Source: Candidatus Rhodoferax odensensis
Lineage (GTDB): Bacteria; Pseudomonadota; Gammaproteobacteria; Burkholderiales; Burkholderiaceae_C
DNA length: 64,000 nucleotides
Direction of reading: 5' to 3'
Assembly: GCA_016718405.1 (NCBI GenBank)
Contig: JADKDJ010000005.1
Span: 124,001-188,000, forward strand
In this document: piece by piece, positions 42,468 to 49,928 of the stretch
Position numbering within the stretch: position 1 is the stretch's first letter
Layout: each line of letters opens with the position of its first letter
Made by a program: the position numbers and the translations under genes
The notes under the pieces: generated by a model
Seen by the model: the letters and a program-made list of their open reading frames with translations, nothing else
What the model was told of the DNA's origin: nothing
Databases searched by the model: none

Positions 42468-43607
42468 ATGGCTGCGTCGCCCGCGCCAACAGCACACGGC
42501 ACGGCGTCGAGCGGCGCCGCTACGGGCAGCGGGGTGCATGCCGCGCTGTGGTGGCATGGGCTGGACGACGGCCGGGTGCAGTGCGACCTGTGCCCGCGTG
42601 AGTGCAAACTGCACGAAGGACAGCGCGGCTTGTGCTTCGTGCGTGAGCGTGCCGGCAACGCCATGGTGCTCACCACCTATGGCCGTTCGTCGGGCTTCTG
42701 CGTGGACCCGATCGAGAAGAAGCCGCTCAACCACTTCTACCCCGGCTCAAGCGTGCTGAGCTTTGGCACGGCCGGCTGCAACCTCACCTGCAAGTTCTGC
42801 CAGAACTGGGACATCTCCAAATCGCGCGACGTGGACCGGCTGGCGGCGCAGGCTTCGCCCCAGGCCATCGCCCAGGCTTGCCTGCAAACAGGTGCCAAGT
42901 CAGTCGCCTATACCTACAACGATCCGGTGATCTTTGCCGAGTACGCGATGGACGTGGCCGACGCCTGCCACGCGGTGGGCGTGCAGTCGGTAGCAGTTAC
43001 CGCAGGCTACATGCACGCCGAGCCGCGCCGGACCTTCTATGCCAAGATGGACGCGGCCAACGTGGACCTCAAAGGCTTCACCGAGGCGTTTTACCGCGAT
43101 CTGTGCACCGGGGAACTGCAACCGGTGCTCGACACCTTGGCCTATGTGCACCACCAGACCAATTGCTGGCTGGAGATCACCACCTTGCTGATCCCCGGCG
43201 CCAACGATTCCGACGCCGAACTCACCGCCTTGAGCCAGTGGGTGGCGCGCGAACTCGGGCCGGAGGTGCCGCTGCACTTCACCGCGTTTCACCCGGACTA
43301 CAAGCTGCGCGACGTCTCCGCCACCCCGGTGGCCACCGTGCAGCGCGCCCGGCGCATTGCCTTGGACCAGGGCCTGCACTACGTCTACACCGGCAACGTG
43401 CACGACAGCGCGGGTGGCACCACGCACTGCCCGCACTGTGGCGCGGCGCTGATCGTGCGCGACTGGCACCTCATCGCCCAGTACCGTCTGCAGGGCGTCA
43501 ATGCCTGCCCGGACTGCGGCGCCCGTATTGCCGGGCGCTTTGAGGTGCAGCAGGGTCCATTCAAGGGCTTTGGGCGTCAGCGTATCCCGATCACGTTTTC
43601 AAGCTGA
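42468..43607 (+). CDS. amrS: AmmeMemoRadiSam system radical SAM enzyme
   Basis: A 379-residue enzyme with the radical SAM cluster motif CNLTCKFC (CX3CX2C) at about residue 104, preceded by CDLCPRECKLHEGQRGLCFVRE (in part), a cysteine cluster that could hold another metal site, and followed by a C-terminal zinc-ribbon-like pair (CPHCG and CPDCG). GSVLSFGTAGCN-like context, the YNDPVIFAEY strand and the DLKGFTEAFYRDLC region agree with the AmrS/PflA-related family. It is immediately downstream of the Memo-AMMECR1 gene. The substrate is unknown. Its 3' end overlaps by 9 bases the 3' end of an opposite-strand PIN fragment. Confidence 0.92.
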   Translation: MAASPAPTAHGTASSGAATGSGVHAALWWHGLDDGRVQCDLCPRECKLHEGQRGLCFVRERAGNAMVLTTYGRSSGFCVDPIEKKPLNHFYPGSSVLSFGTAGCNLTCKFCQNWDISKSRDVDRLAAQASPQAIAQACLQTGAKSVAYTYNDPVIFAEYAMDVADACHAVGVQSVAVTAGYMHAEPRRTFYAKMDAANVDLKGFTEAFYRDLCTGELQPVLDTLAYVHHQTNCWLEITTLLIPGANDSDAELTALSQWVARELGPEVPLHFTAFHPDYKLRDVSATPVATVQRARRIALDQGLHYVYTGNVHDSAGGTTHCPHCGAALIVRDWHLIAQYRLQGVNACPDCGARIAGRFEVQQGPFKGFGRQRIPITFSS

Positions 43608-43817
43608 AGCGCCGGTGTTTGGGCAAATCAGTGACACGCCTGGGTAGTAGCTGCGGTAGCGCGCGACATCGCGCGTCAGCAGCCGCCAGCCTTCGACCTG
43701 GGCTTGCGCGCCAATGAAGAAGTCAGGCAACACGCCGGTCTTGACGCCCTTGGCTTTGCGGTAGCGCTGGAATGCCTGGCTGGCCAGAAAAGCGGTCGGT
43801 GCTGACAAGGCCGCCAT
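43599..43817 (-). pseudogene. Truncated PIN-domain (VapC-like) toxin fragment
   Basis: The last 72 codons of a PIN-domain gene are recognisable: TGVLPDFFIGAQAQVEGWRL and LLTRDVARYRSYYPGVSLICP carry the acidic residues of the second half of the active site. The N-terminal half, with the first conserved aspartate, is missing. Upstream the sequence changes to Pro- and Arg-rich nonsense that runs into the G-homopolymer region at 43890-43980. No antitoxin gene was found. Either the gene is a real remnant or its 5' end has been destroyed by misassembly. Confidence 0.65.
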
Positions 43818-43880
43818 GTCCGCCGGTGGCGGGCGGCCGCCGCTTGATGCGCGACCAGTCGCCCGGGGGGTTCTTCCACA

Positions 43881-43980
43881 AAGAGTTGTGGGGGGCCGGG
43901 GGGGGTCGGCGGGGGGGGGGGGGGGTCGTGGTGGGGGCTTGGTGGCGGCCTGTCCGGCGGGGGGGGGGGGGGGGGTGGAG
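43881..43980. other. Anomalous G-homopolymer region
   Basis: This stretch holds runs of 15 G (43911-43925) and 17 G (43959-43975) plus several shorter G-runs between GT-rich pieces. Nothing else in the window looks like it. Such runs are typical of low-quality read ends in two-colour sequencing or a poorly supported assembly join. It coincides with the lost 5' part of the PIN gene. No gene is supported between 43818 and 44122. Confidence 0.7.
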
Positions 43981-44122
43981 GTATTACAGCGGTGTGCTGT
44001 CAGGCCGTGGTCCCACACCCGGCCCTGCGCTCTCGGCTCGCGGCGCCGATGTGGGTCGGCGGTAATTGCGTCAGTGCGGGCGTGTCGCGCTTCCGAGCGG
44101 CACAGCGATAATCGGCGCTCCA

Positions 44123-44170
44123 ATCAGTTGGGGTCAGAGCACCTTGCTTCGCGAGTGGTCTGACCCGCAA
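44123..44170 (-). repeat. Palindromic intergenic repeat, copy C (inverted)
   Basis: ATCAGTTGGGGTCAGAGC at one end and GGTCTGACCCGCAATG at the other, with GGGTCAGA and TCTGACCC arms. Reverse-complemented it aligns with the copies at 6926 and 38876 across about 48 bases, and it is nearly identical to copy D at 48116. It sits just upstream of the uppP start. Confidence 0.75.
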
Positions 44171-44188
44171 TGTTTCAAAAGGGCGCAT

Positions 44189-45022
44189 GTGGATATCTTA
44201 TTGCTGGTCAAGGCCGCCATCATGGGCATCGTCGAGGGCTTGACCGAGTTCTTGCCCATTTCATCCACCGGCCACCTGATCCTGGCCGGTGCTTTGTTGG
44301 GTTTTGATGACGAGAAGTCAAAAGTGTTCGATATCGCCATCCAGACCGGCGCGATTTTTGCCGTGATCATTGTTTACTGGCAGAAGATCAGTGCCACCGT
44401 GCAGGCTTTGCCGACACAGAGGCAGGCGCAGCGCTTTGCACTCAATGTGTTGATTGCGTTCGTGCCGGCGGTGCTGATGGGGCTGCTGTTCGGTAAGGCG
44501 ATCAAGGCGCACCTGTTCACACCGGTGGTGGTGGCCAGCACCTTCATTCTGGGCGGCTTTGTCATCTTGTGGGCGGAGCGACGGCATGCGCGCGCGGCCA
44601 CCGCACCGCGCATTCTGGACGTGGACGCCATGACACCGCTGGATGCACTCAAAGTTGGCCTGGTGCAATGCCTGGCCATGGTGCCCGGGACCAGCCGCAG
44701 CGGTGCCACCATCATCGGTGGCATGCTGCTGGGCTTGTCGCGCAAGGCCGCAACTGATTTTTCTTTCTACCTGGCCATTCCAACCTTGATCGGCGCCGGC
44801 GTCTACAGCCTGTACAAAGAGCGCGCGCTGCTGAGCCTGGCCGATGTGCCGCTGTTCGGGGTCGGTCTGCTGGCCTCGTTCATCAGCGCGTGGTTGTGCA
44901 TTCGCTGGCTGTTGGGCTTCATTGCCAGCCACAGCTTTAATGGCTTCGCCTATTACCGCATTGCCTTTGGTGTGGTGGTACTGGCCACGGCCTGGACTGG
45001 CACAGTGCGCTGGGCAGCCTGA
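44189..45022 (+). CDS. uppP: Undecaprenyl-diphosphate phosphatase
   Basis: A 277-residue membrane enzyme of the BacA/UppP family that dephosphorylates undecaprenyl diphosphate to recycle the lipid carrier for peptidoglycan; loss or overproduction affects bacitracin sensitivity. Both conserved motifs are present: EGLTEFLPISSTGHLIL near the N-terminus and GTSRSGATIIGGMLLGLSR around residue 170. Several hydrophobic helices follow the family pattern. GTG at 44189 is chosen because it gives the standard VDILLLVKAAIMGIVEG start and has AAGGG 5-6 bases upstream; the frame extended upstream would run through a REP repeat. Length is normal for the family. Confidence 0.95.
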   Translation: MDILLLVKAAIMGIVEGLTEFLPISSTGHLILAGALLGFDDEKSKVFDIAIQTGAIFAVIIVYWQKISATVQALPTQRQAQRFALNVLIAFVPAVLMGLLFGKAIKAHLFTPVVVASTFILGGFVILWAERRHARAATAPRILDVDAMTPLDALKVGLVQCLAMVPGTSRSGATIIGGMLLGLSRKAATDFSFYLAIPTLIGAGVYSLYKERALLSLADVPLFGVGLLASFISAWLCIRWLLGFIASHSFNGFAYYRIAFGVVVLATAWTGTVRWAA

Positions 45023-45177
45023 GCCTGAGCCTCACTCCAGGCTTTGCAGCCGTGACCCGCCGCCGCGTGACTTGGGCTTGCGGCTCGCGCAGTTTCTGCG
45101 TTATCGTAGGGCGCCGGCATGCAGCGGGCTCGCCCAGCCCCAATGCGACGCCTCGAAGAAGGGGAGAGTGAAGCCCA

Positions 45178-46464
45178 ATGGCCGACGAGCATTACGTGTC
45201 AATGGACCAGTTGCAGCTGGGCCTGTATGTCTACCTGGACCTGAAGTGGTTTGAGCATCCGTTCGCCTTCAGCCACTTCAAGATCAAGTCTGATGACCAG
45301 ATCAAAACCCTGCGCACGCTGGGCCTCAAGCAGATTCGCTACAGCCCTGAGCTGAGCGACGCAGCGCCACCGCCCAGGAAGGCCGCATCCGTCGAAGCAA
45401 CCGCAACACCCACCGCCATCGCTCAGCCCGAGCTCTCGCCGGTGATGTTGGCCAAACGGGCGATGATGGAGCAGATGAAGTTGCGCCGTCAGGCCGCAGA
45501 GCGCATCGAGAAGGCCTTTGCCAACACGGCCCACGTGATTCGCGATATCGAGAAGAACATTTACAGCCGCCCGGCCGAGACAGTGCAGCAGGCCACCAAG
45601 CTGATCAAGGACATTGCCGATTCGATTCTGAGCGCGCCCGAGCTGGCCATTCACGTGATGGGCGACAAAATGGGCGGCGAAGAGCTGTACTTTCACTCGC
45701 TCAACGTCACCATGCTGTCCATGATGATGGCGCGCGACCTGAAACTTCCGATTGAAGTGGTAGGCGCCCTGGGTATGGGGGCCCTACTGCACGATATTGG
45801 GCGCAAGGAAGTGCCCGACAAAATTTTGCGCAAGACCGAGCCCCTGACCCAGGCCGAGCGCAACTTCTACGAGATGCACTGCCAGTTCGGGGTGGAAATC
45901 GGCCAGCGGCTGCACCTGGCCGCACCGGTGCTGGCCATCATCCGCGAACACCACGAGCTGTTTGACGGCAGTGGCTATCCGGCCAAGCTCAAGGGCGAGG
46001 CGAGTAGTCTGCTGTCGCGCATCGTGGTCATTGCCAACCACTACGACGAACTGTGCAACCCGCTGTTGATCGCCGACGCACTGACCCCGCACGAGGCGCT
46101 GTCGCTGATGTATGCCAAGCTGCGAGGCAAGTTCGACGCCAAACTGCTGCAGGTGTTCATTCGTTGCCTGGGCGTGTACCCGCCGGGAACCATCGTGCAA
46201 CTCTCCAATGGCGTCATCGGCATGGTGGCGACCGTCAACACCGCGCGCCCGATGAAACCCATGCTGGTGGTGTACGACGCCAACGTGCCCAAGGACGAGG
46301 CGATCATGCTGGACATGGAAACCGAGACCGAGGTCAACATCGCCAAGGCCATTCGTCCGGCCCAGGTGCCGCGCGAAGTCTACGGCTATCTGAGCCCGCG
46401 CAAGCGCGTGAGCTACTACTTCGACGCCGCCAAGCCGCGCACCGACAGCGCCAAGCCGGGCTAG
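45178..46464 (+). CDS. HD-GYP cyclic-di-GMP phosphodiesterase (DUF3391 N-terminus)
   Basis: A 428-residue protein. The N-terminal DUF3391 domain (about residues 1-125, QLQLGLYVYLDLKWFEHPF) precedes an HD-GYP domain (about 155-350). The metal-binding HD is in GALLHDIGRKEVPDKIL near residue 205, and the second block reads REHHELFDGSGYP near residue 258, close to the HHERxDGxGYP consensus (Arg is Leu here). It should hydrolyse cyclic-di-GMP. GGGGAGAG precedes the ATG. It is followed after 3 bases by a PAS histidine kinase gene, so both are probably made together. Confidence 0.9.
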   Translation: MADEHYVSMDQLQLGLYVYLDLKWFEHPFAFSHFKIKSDDQIKTLRTLGLKQIRYSPELSDAAPPPRKAASVEATATPTAIAQPELSPVMLAKRAMMEQMKLRRQAAERIEKAFANTAHVIRDIEKNIYSRPAETVQQATKLIKDIADSILSAPELAIHVMGDKMGGEELYFHSLNVTMLSMMMARDLKLPIEVVGALGMGALLHDIGRKEVPDKILRKTEPLTQAERNFYEMHCQFGVEIGQRLHLAAPVLAIIREHHELFDGSGYPAKLKGEASSLLSRIVVIANHYDELCNPLLIADALTPHEALSLMYAKLRGKFDAKLLQVFIRCLGVYPPGTIVQLSNGVIGMVATVNTARPMKPMLVVYDANVPKDEAIMLDMETETEVNIAKAIRPAQVPREVYGYLSPRKRVSYYFDAAKPRTDSAKPG

Positions 46465-46467
46465 AGC

Positions 46468-48159
46468 ATGGATGATCTGGCCACGCTGATGTTGGACCAC
46501 TGCCCGCAGATGGTGCTGCTGGTGGAGGCGTCCACACTGCAGATTGTCAGAGCCAACGCGCCAGCTGCCCGCACACTGGGCTACACCACGGAGCAATTGG
46601 TCGGCATGTCCGTCACTGAGGTGGAAAGCGCGTTGCAGGACGTCTTCTATTGGGAAGAAGTGCGCGCCGGGCAACAGCAAGAGGTGACCCACCAGGACAG
46701 CGAGTATCGCTGTGCCAGCGGGGACACACTGGCCGTGACCAAGTCGGTTCGTTGTCTGGTGCATGAAGGCGCCCCGATGCTGCTGGTGCAGGCGGTGTTG
46801 GCGCAGGAGCAGCGCCAGGCGCAGGACGCGCTGGCGCGCACGCTGTCGCAGTTGCGCGCCACACTGGAGTCCACCGGCAACGGCATTCTGGTGCTGGATT
46901 GGCAAGGCCACATTGACGGCATGAACCAGTTGTTTGGCAAGATGTGGGGCATCCCGCAAGACCTACTGCAGGCACACGATGACGCGGGCTTGCTCGACTT
47001 CATCGTGCGCAGCGTGGTCGAGACCGAGCTGTTTCGCGCGCGGCTCAGCGCGGTGGTTGACGAGCGCGAAACGCATGACCTGCTGCACCACCACGATGCG
47101 CGCGTGTTCGAGCTCGGCTCGAGGCCCCAGTATCTGGGCGAGCAAATCGTCGGGCGTGTGTTTGGCTGCCAGGACATCACCGAGCGTGTGCGTTCGGAGC
47201 AGGCGCTGCGCGAGTCGCGTGACCAACTCGAACAACGCGTGCAGGCACGCACTGCAGACCTGGCTGCGGCCAACGAAACGCTGCAGGCGGAGAAAGCGCA
47301 TCAGGCGGTGCTGATCAAGCGCCTGGAGGAGGCGCAGAACCAACTGCTGCAATCCGAGCGCATGGCCTCCATCGGTCAGCTGGCCGCCGGCGTGGCGCAT
47401 GAGATCAACAACCCGGTAGGCTTTGTCAATTCCAACCTGGGCTCCTTGCAGCGCTACGTGACCGAACTGATGGAGTTGCTTGGCGCCTACGAGCAAGCCG
47501 AGACCACCATGGGCGCGGCGGCGCTGGCGCCTATTCAGCGAATCAAGCAAGACATTGACATTGACTTCCTGCGCGAGGATGTGGCCTCGTTGATGGCCGA
47601 GTCGCAGGACGGCCTCAAGCGCGTCACACGCATCGTGCAGGACCTCAAGGACTTCTCGCATGTGGACGAGTCCGAGCGCCAGTGGGCCGACCTGGAAGCC
47701 GGGCTGGAGAGCACGCTGCGCGTGGTCGCCAATGAGATCAAGTACAAGGCCGACGTGGTCAAGGAGTTTGCCGGGCTACCGCAGATCGAGTGCTTCCCGT
47801 TTCAGCTCAATCAGGTGTTCATGAACCTGTTGGTCAACGCTTCGCATGCGATCGAGGAGCGCGGCACCATCACGCTGCGCACCGGCCACGACGCCCAAAG
47901 CCTGTGGGTCGAAGTGCAGGACACCGGCAAAGGCATCAAACCGGAGCATCTGCAAAAGATATTCGAGCCCTTCTTCACCACCAAGCCGGTGGGCCAGGGG
48001 ACTGGCTTGGGATTGTCCCTGTCCTACGGAATTGTGCAGAAGCACGATGGCCGTATCGAGGTGCACAGTGAAGTGGGCCGCGGCACCACCTTTCGCGTGG
48101 TGCTGCCCAAGAACACTAGTCAGTTGGGGTCAGAGCACATCGCTGCGCGAGTGGTCTGA
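46468..48159 (+). CDS. PAS sensor histidine kinase, C-terminus made by a repeat
   Basis: A 563-residue soluble kinase with an N-terminal PAS (about residues 5-105, VLLVEASTLQIVRANAPAA), a second PAS (about 128-245), a coiled coil (about 250-295), HisKA with histidine in QLAAGVAHEINNPVGFVNS and a HATPase domain (FMNLLVNASHAI, DTGKGIKPEHL, GTGLGLSLSYGIV). The AAGVAHEINNPVGF box is typical of this kinase group. Real sequence ends around FRVVLPKN; the final residues SQLGSEHIAARVV and the stop codon are encoded by repeat copy D. It lies 3 bases after the HD-GYP gene. No membrane segment is visible. Confidence 0.9.
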   Translation: MDDLATLMLDHCPQMVLLVEASTLQIVRANAPAARTLGYTTEQLVGMSVTEVESALQDVFYWEEVRAGQQQEVTHQDSEYRCASGDTLAVTKSVRCLVHEGAPMLLVQAVLAQEQRQAQDALARTLSQLRATLESTGNGILVLDWQGHIDGMNQLFGKMWGIPQDLLQAHDDAGLLDFIVRSVVETELFRARLSAVVDERETHDLLHHHDARVFELGSRPQYLGEQIVGRVFGCQDITERVRSEQALRESRDQLEQRVQARTADLAAANETLQAEKAHQAVLIKRLEEAQNQLLQSERMASIGQLAAGVAHEINNPVGFVNSNLGSLQRYVTELMELLGAYEQAETTMGAAALAPIQRIKQDIDIDFLREDVASLMAESQDGLKRVTRIVQDLKDFSHVDESERQWADLEAGLESTLRVVANEIKYKADVVKEFAGLPQIECFPFQLNQVFMNLLVNASHAIEERGTITLRTGHDAQSLWVEVQDTGKGIKPEHLQKIFEPFFTTKPVGQGTGLGLSLSYGIVQKHDGRIEVHSEVGRGTTFRVVLPKNTSQLGSEHIAARVV

Positions 48160-48168
48160 CCCGCAAGG
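48116..48168 (-). repeat. Palindromic repeat, copy D (inverted), overlapping a gene end
   Basis: CAGTTGGGGTCAGAGCAC at one end and GTGGTCTGACCCGCAAGG at the other, with GGGTCAGA/TCTGACCC and GTG/CAC arms. It is nearly identical to copy C. The stop codon of the PAS kinase (TGA within TCTGACCC) is inside the element. The opposite-strand hydrolase gene ends at its far edge, so it lies exactly between convergent genes and could act as a bidirectional terminator. Confidence 0.75.
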
Positions 48169-48984
48169 TCACACGCCTAGGCTGAGCACGGCCGCCTCGA
48201 TGGCGGCGGCGGTGGCGATAGGCTTTTCCATCGGAAAAAGATGGCTGCCGTCGAGCATCATGATGCGGCCCTTGGTGATGCGCTCGGTCATGGCCATGCC
48301 CACTTGCTTCATCTCGGCGGATTGGCGCCCCCCAATAAAGGCCACCGGGCACTTGACAGGGTGGCGTTTGAACAGGCGATCCAGGTTGTCGGGCACCGTG
48401 TTGTAAATCGCGGTTTCCACCGCCCGATCGAAACTCAGCACGCGCCTCCTGTCTGCGCCACGTCCCTCGTCGTGCGTGCCATGCTCGATGTAGTCGTGCA
48501 GCACGCGCGGGTCCCAGCGGGCAAAGGCCTTCTTGCCGGCAAAGTGCGCCAGCGCGCTGGCCTGGTCGGGCCAGAGGATGCGACGCAAGCGGCTGACCGA
48601 ACCCGGCGACACCGCTCCCACCAGTTGCGTGCTCTTGATCACGCCCAGCGTGGTGGCGCGCCAGCCGCCCAGGATCGGTGAATCAACCAGCACCACGGCG
48701 CGCGCCAGTTCGGGCGCACGTGCGGCGGCCATCAGACTGACGAAGCCACCAAACGAATGACCGACCAGAAACGCGGGTTCACCAGCCTCGTCCACTTTCT
48801 GGCGCGCGAAATCGATCAGTTGCTGCGTCAGATGCGGCCAGTTGTCGCTTACCGGGTACTGCGGGTCATGGCCAAAACGCTCGATCGCCTCGACCGTGAA
48901 GCCGCGTTGGCGCAGGCTGTCGAACATGACTCCGTAGGTGCTGGCTCCAAAACTGTTGGCGTGGGAGAAGACGATCAGGGGCAT
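48169..48984 (-). CDS. Alpha/beta-hydrolase
   Basis: A 271-residue alpha/beta-hydrolase. The nucleophile serine is in FLVGHSFGGFVSL (GxSxG) near residue 93, the oxyanion region is LIVFSHANSFGAST at the N-terminus, and the late histidine is in MLDGSHLFPMEKP near residue 250. An acidic partner is not certain; VAFIGGRQSAEM is the usual position. The ATG at 48984 starts directly at the first beta-strand; the longer frame adds unrelated sequence. It lies 62 bases downstream of the Anbu gene on the same strand. The substrate cannot be told. Confidence 0.88.
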   Translation of the reverse strand: MPLIVFSHANSFGASTYGVMFDSLRQRGFTVEAIERFGHDPQYPVSDNWPHLTQQLIDFARQKVDEAGEPAFLVGHSFGGFVSLMAAARAPELARAVVLVDSPILGGWRATTLGVIKSTQLVGAVSPGSVSRLRRILWPDQASALAHFAGKKAFARWDPRVLHDYIEHGTHDEGRGADRRRVLSFDRAVETAIYNTVPDNLDRLFKRHPVKCPVAFIGGRQSAEMKQVGMAMTERITKGRIMMLDGSHLFPMEKPIATAAAIEAAVLSLGV

Positions 48985-49046
48985 GGCCAGCAATCGGATG
49001 AGCAGAAAACTTGTTGCTGTGCGCCAGCAGTATGTCCCGCAAGGTC

Positions 49047-49874
49047 TCAAATCAGTTTTTCGTCCGGCGTGGATATCTTTCTCAAGGCGCGGTTGCGGCT
49101 GCTTGGCACAATCAGCGGAACAGTTGTCTGGCCGCCATTCCACATCGGGTCCTCGATGCTGTCAAACACTTGGCGCAGTTTCTGGCCCCAACTGCCGTGC
49201 AGCATCTTGAAGTAGGGGTTGTCATCGTCGATGCAGACCACCTTGTCGGATTGGAACTGGTCGGCCTGGTAGACCACCAGGTCCAGCGGCAGGCCCACTG
49301 AGAGGTTGGACTTGAGCGTGGAGTCCATCGACACCAATGCGCATTTGGCGGCTTCGTCCAGCGGCGTGGTGGGGGTGATGACGCGGTCCAGCACCGGCTT
49401 GCCGTACTTGGACTCACCCACCTGGAAGTAGGGCGTCTCCAGCGTCGCTTCAATGAAATTGCCCGCCGCATAGACCTGGAACAGGCGCATGCCTTCGCCC
49501 TTGATTTGCCCACCGAACAGCAGCGAGACGTTGAAGTCCACCCCGGCGTGTTTGAGCGAGGCCGCATCGCGGTCATGCACGTGGCGGATGGCCGAGCCCA
49601 ACACGCGTGCCGCGTCGAACATGCTCTTGGCGTTCCAGATGGTCAGCGGTTCCCCGTCAACCTTCTCCTTGAGTTGCTCGATTTGCAGGATTTCGCGTAC
49701 CGATTGCGAGATGCTCAGATTGCCCGCCGACAGCAGCACCATGAACCGTTCGCCCGGCTGCTCGTAGACGATCATCTTGCGAAAGGTGCTGATCTGGTCC
49801 AGCCCGGCGTTGGTGCGCGAGTCGGACAGGAACACCAGTCCGGCGTTGAGTTTGATGGCGACGCAGTAGGTCAT
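49047..49874 (-). CDS. Anbu, bacterial proteasome-like peptidase
   Basis: A 275-residue member of the N-terminal-nucleophile hydrolase family known as Anbu (ancestral beta-subunit). The sequence starts MTYCVAIKLNAGLVFLSDSR, where the Thr after the initiator Met is the nucleophile position, and continues ISTFRKMIVY and FMVLLSAGNLSISQSV, typical of the family. Anbu forms an open-ring or helical assembly and its natural substrate is unsettled. In many bacteria it lies beside genes for a transglutaminase-like protein, an ATP-grasp protein and an alpha-E protein; none of these is here. The gene is between the MmeI-like gene and the alpha/beta-hydrolase, all on the same strand. Confidence 0.88.
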   Translation of the reverse strand: MTYCVAIKLNAGLVFLSDSRTNAGLDQISTFRKMIVYEQPGERFMVLLSAGNLSISQSVREILQIEQLKEKVDGEPLTIWNAKSMFDAARVLGSAIRHVHDRDAASLKHAGVDFNVSLLFGGQIKGEGMRLFQVYAAGNFIEATLETPYFQVGESKYGKPVLDRVITPTTPLDEAAKCALVSMDSTLKSNLSVGLPLDLVVYQADQFQSDKVVCIDDDNPYFKMLHGSWGQKLRQVFDSIEDPMWNGGQTTVPLIVPSSRNRALRKISTPDEKLI

Positions 49875-49928
49875 GCAGAGGAACTTGATAAGTACGGTGG
49901 GGCAGTTAGCGGGTGCTCATGCGGCTTG

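Noticed and set aside
43816..44163. Long Gly-rich plus-strand frame across the G-runs
   Set aside because: It is an artefact of homopolymer G and has no natural protein composition.
44066..44188. N-terminal extension of UppP
   Set aside because: It would translate a palindromic repeat; the family start and ribosome site place the start at 44189.
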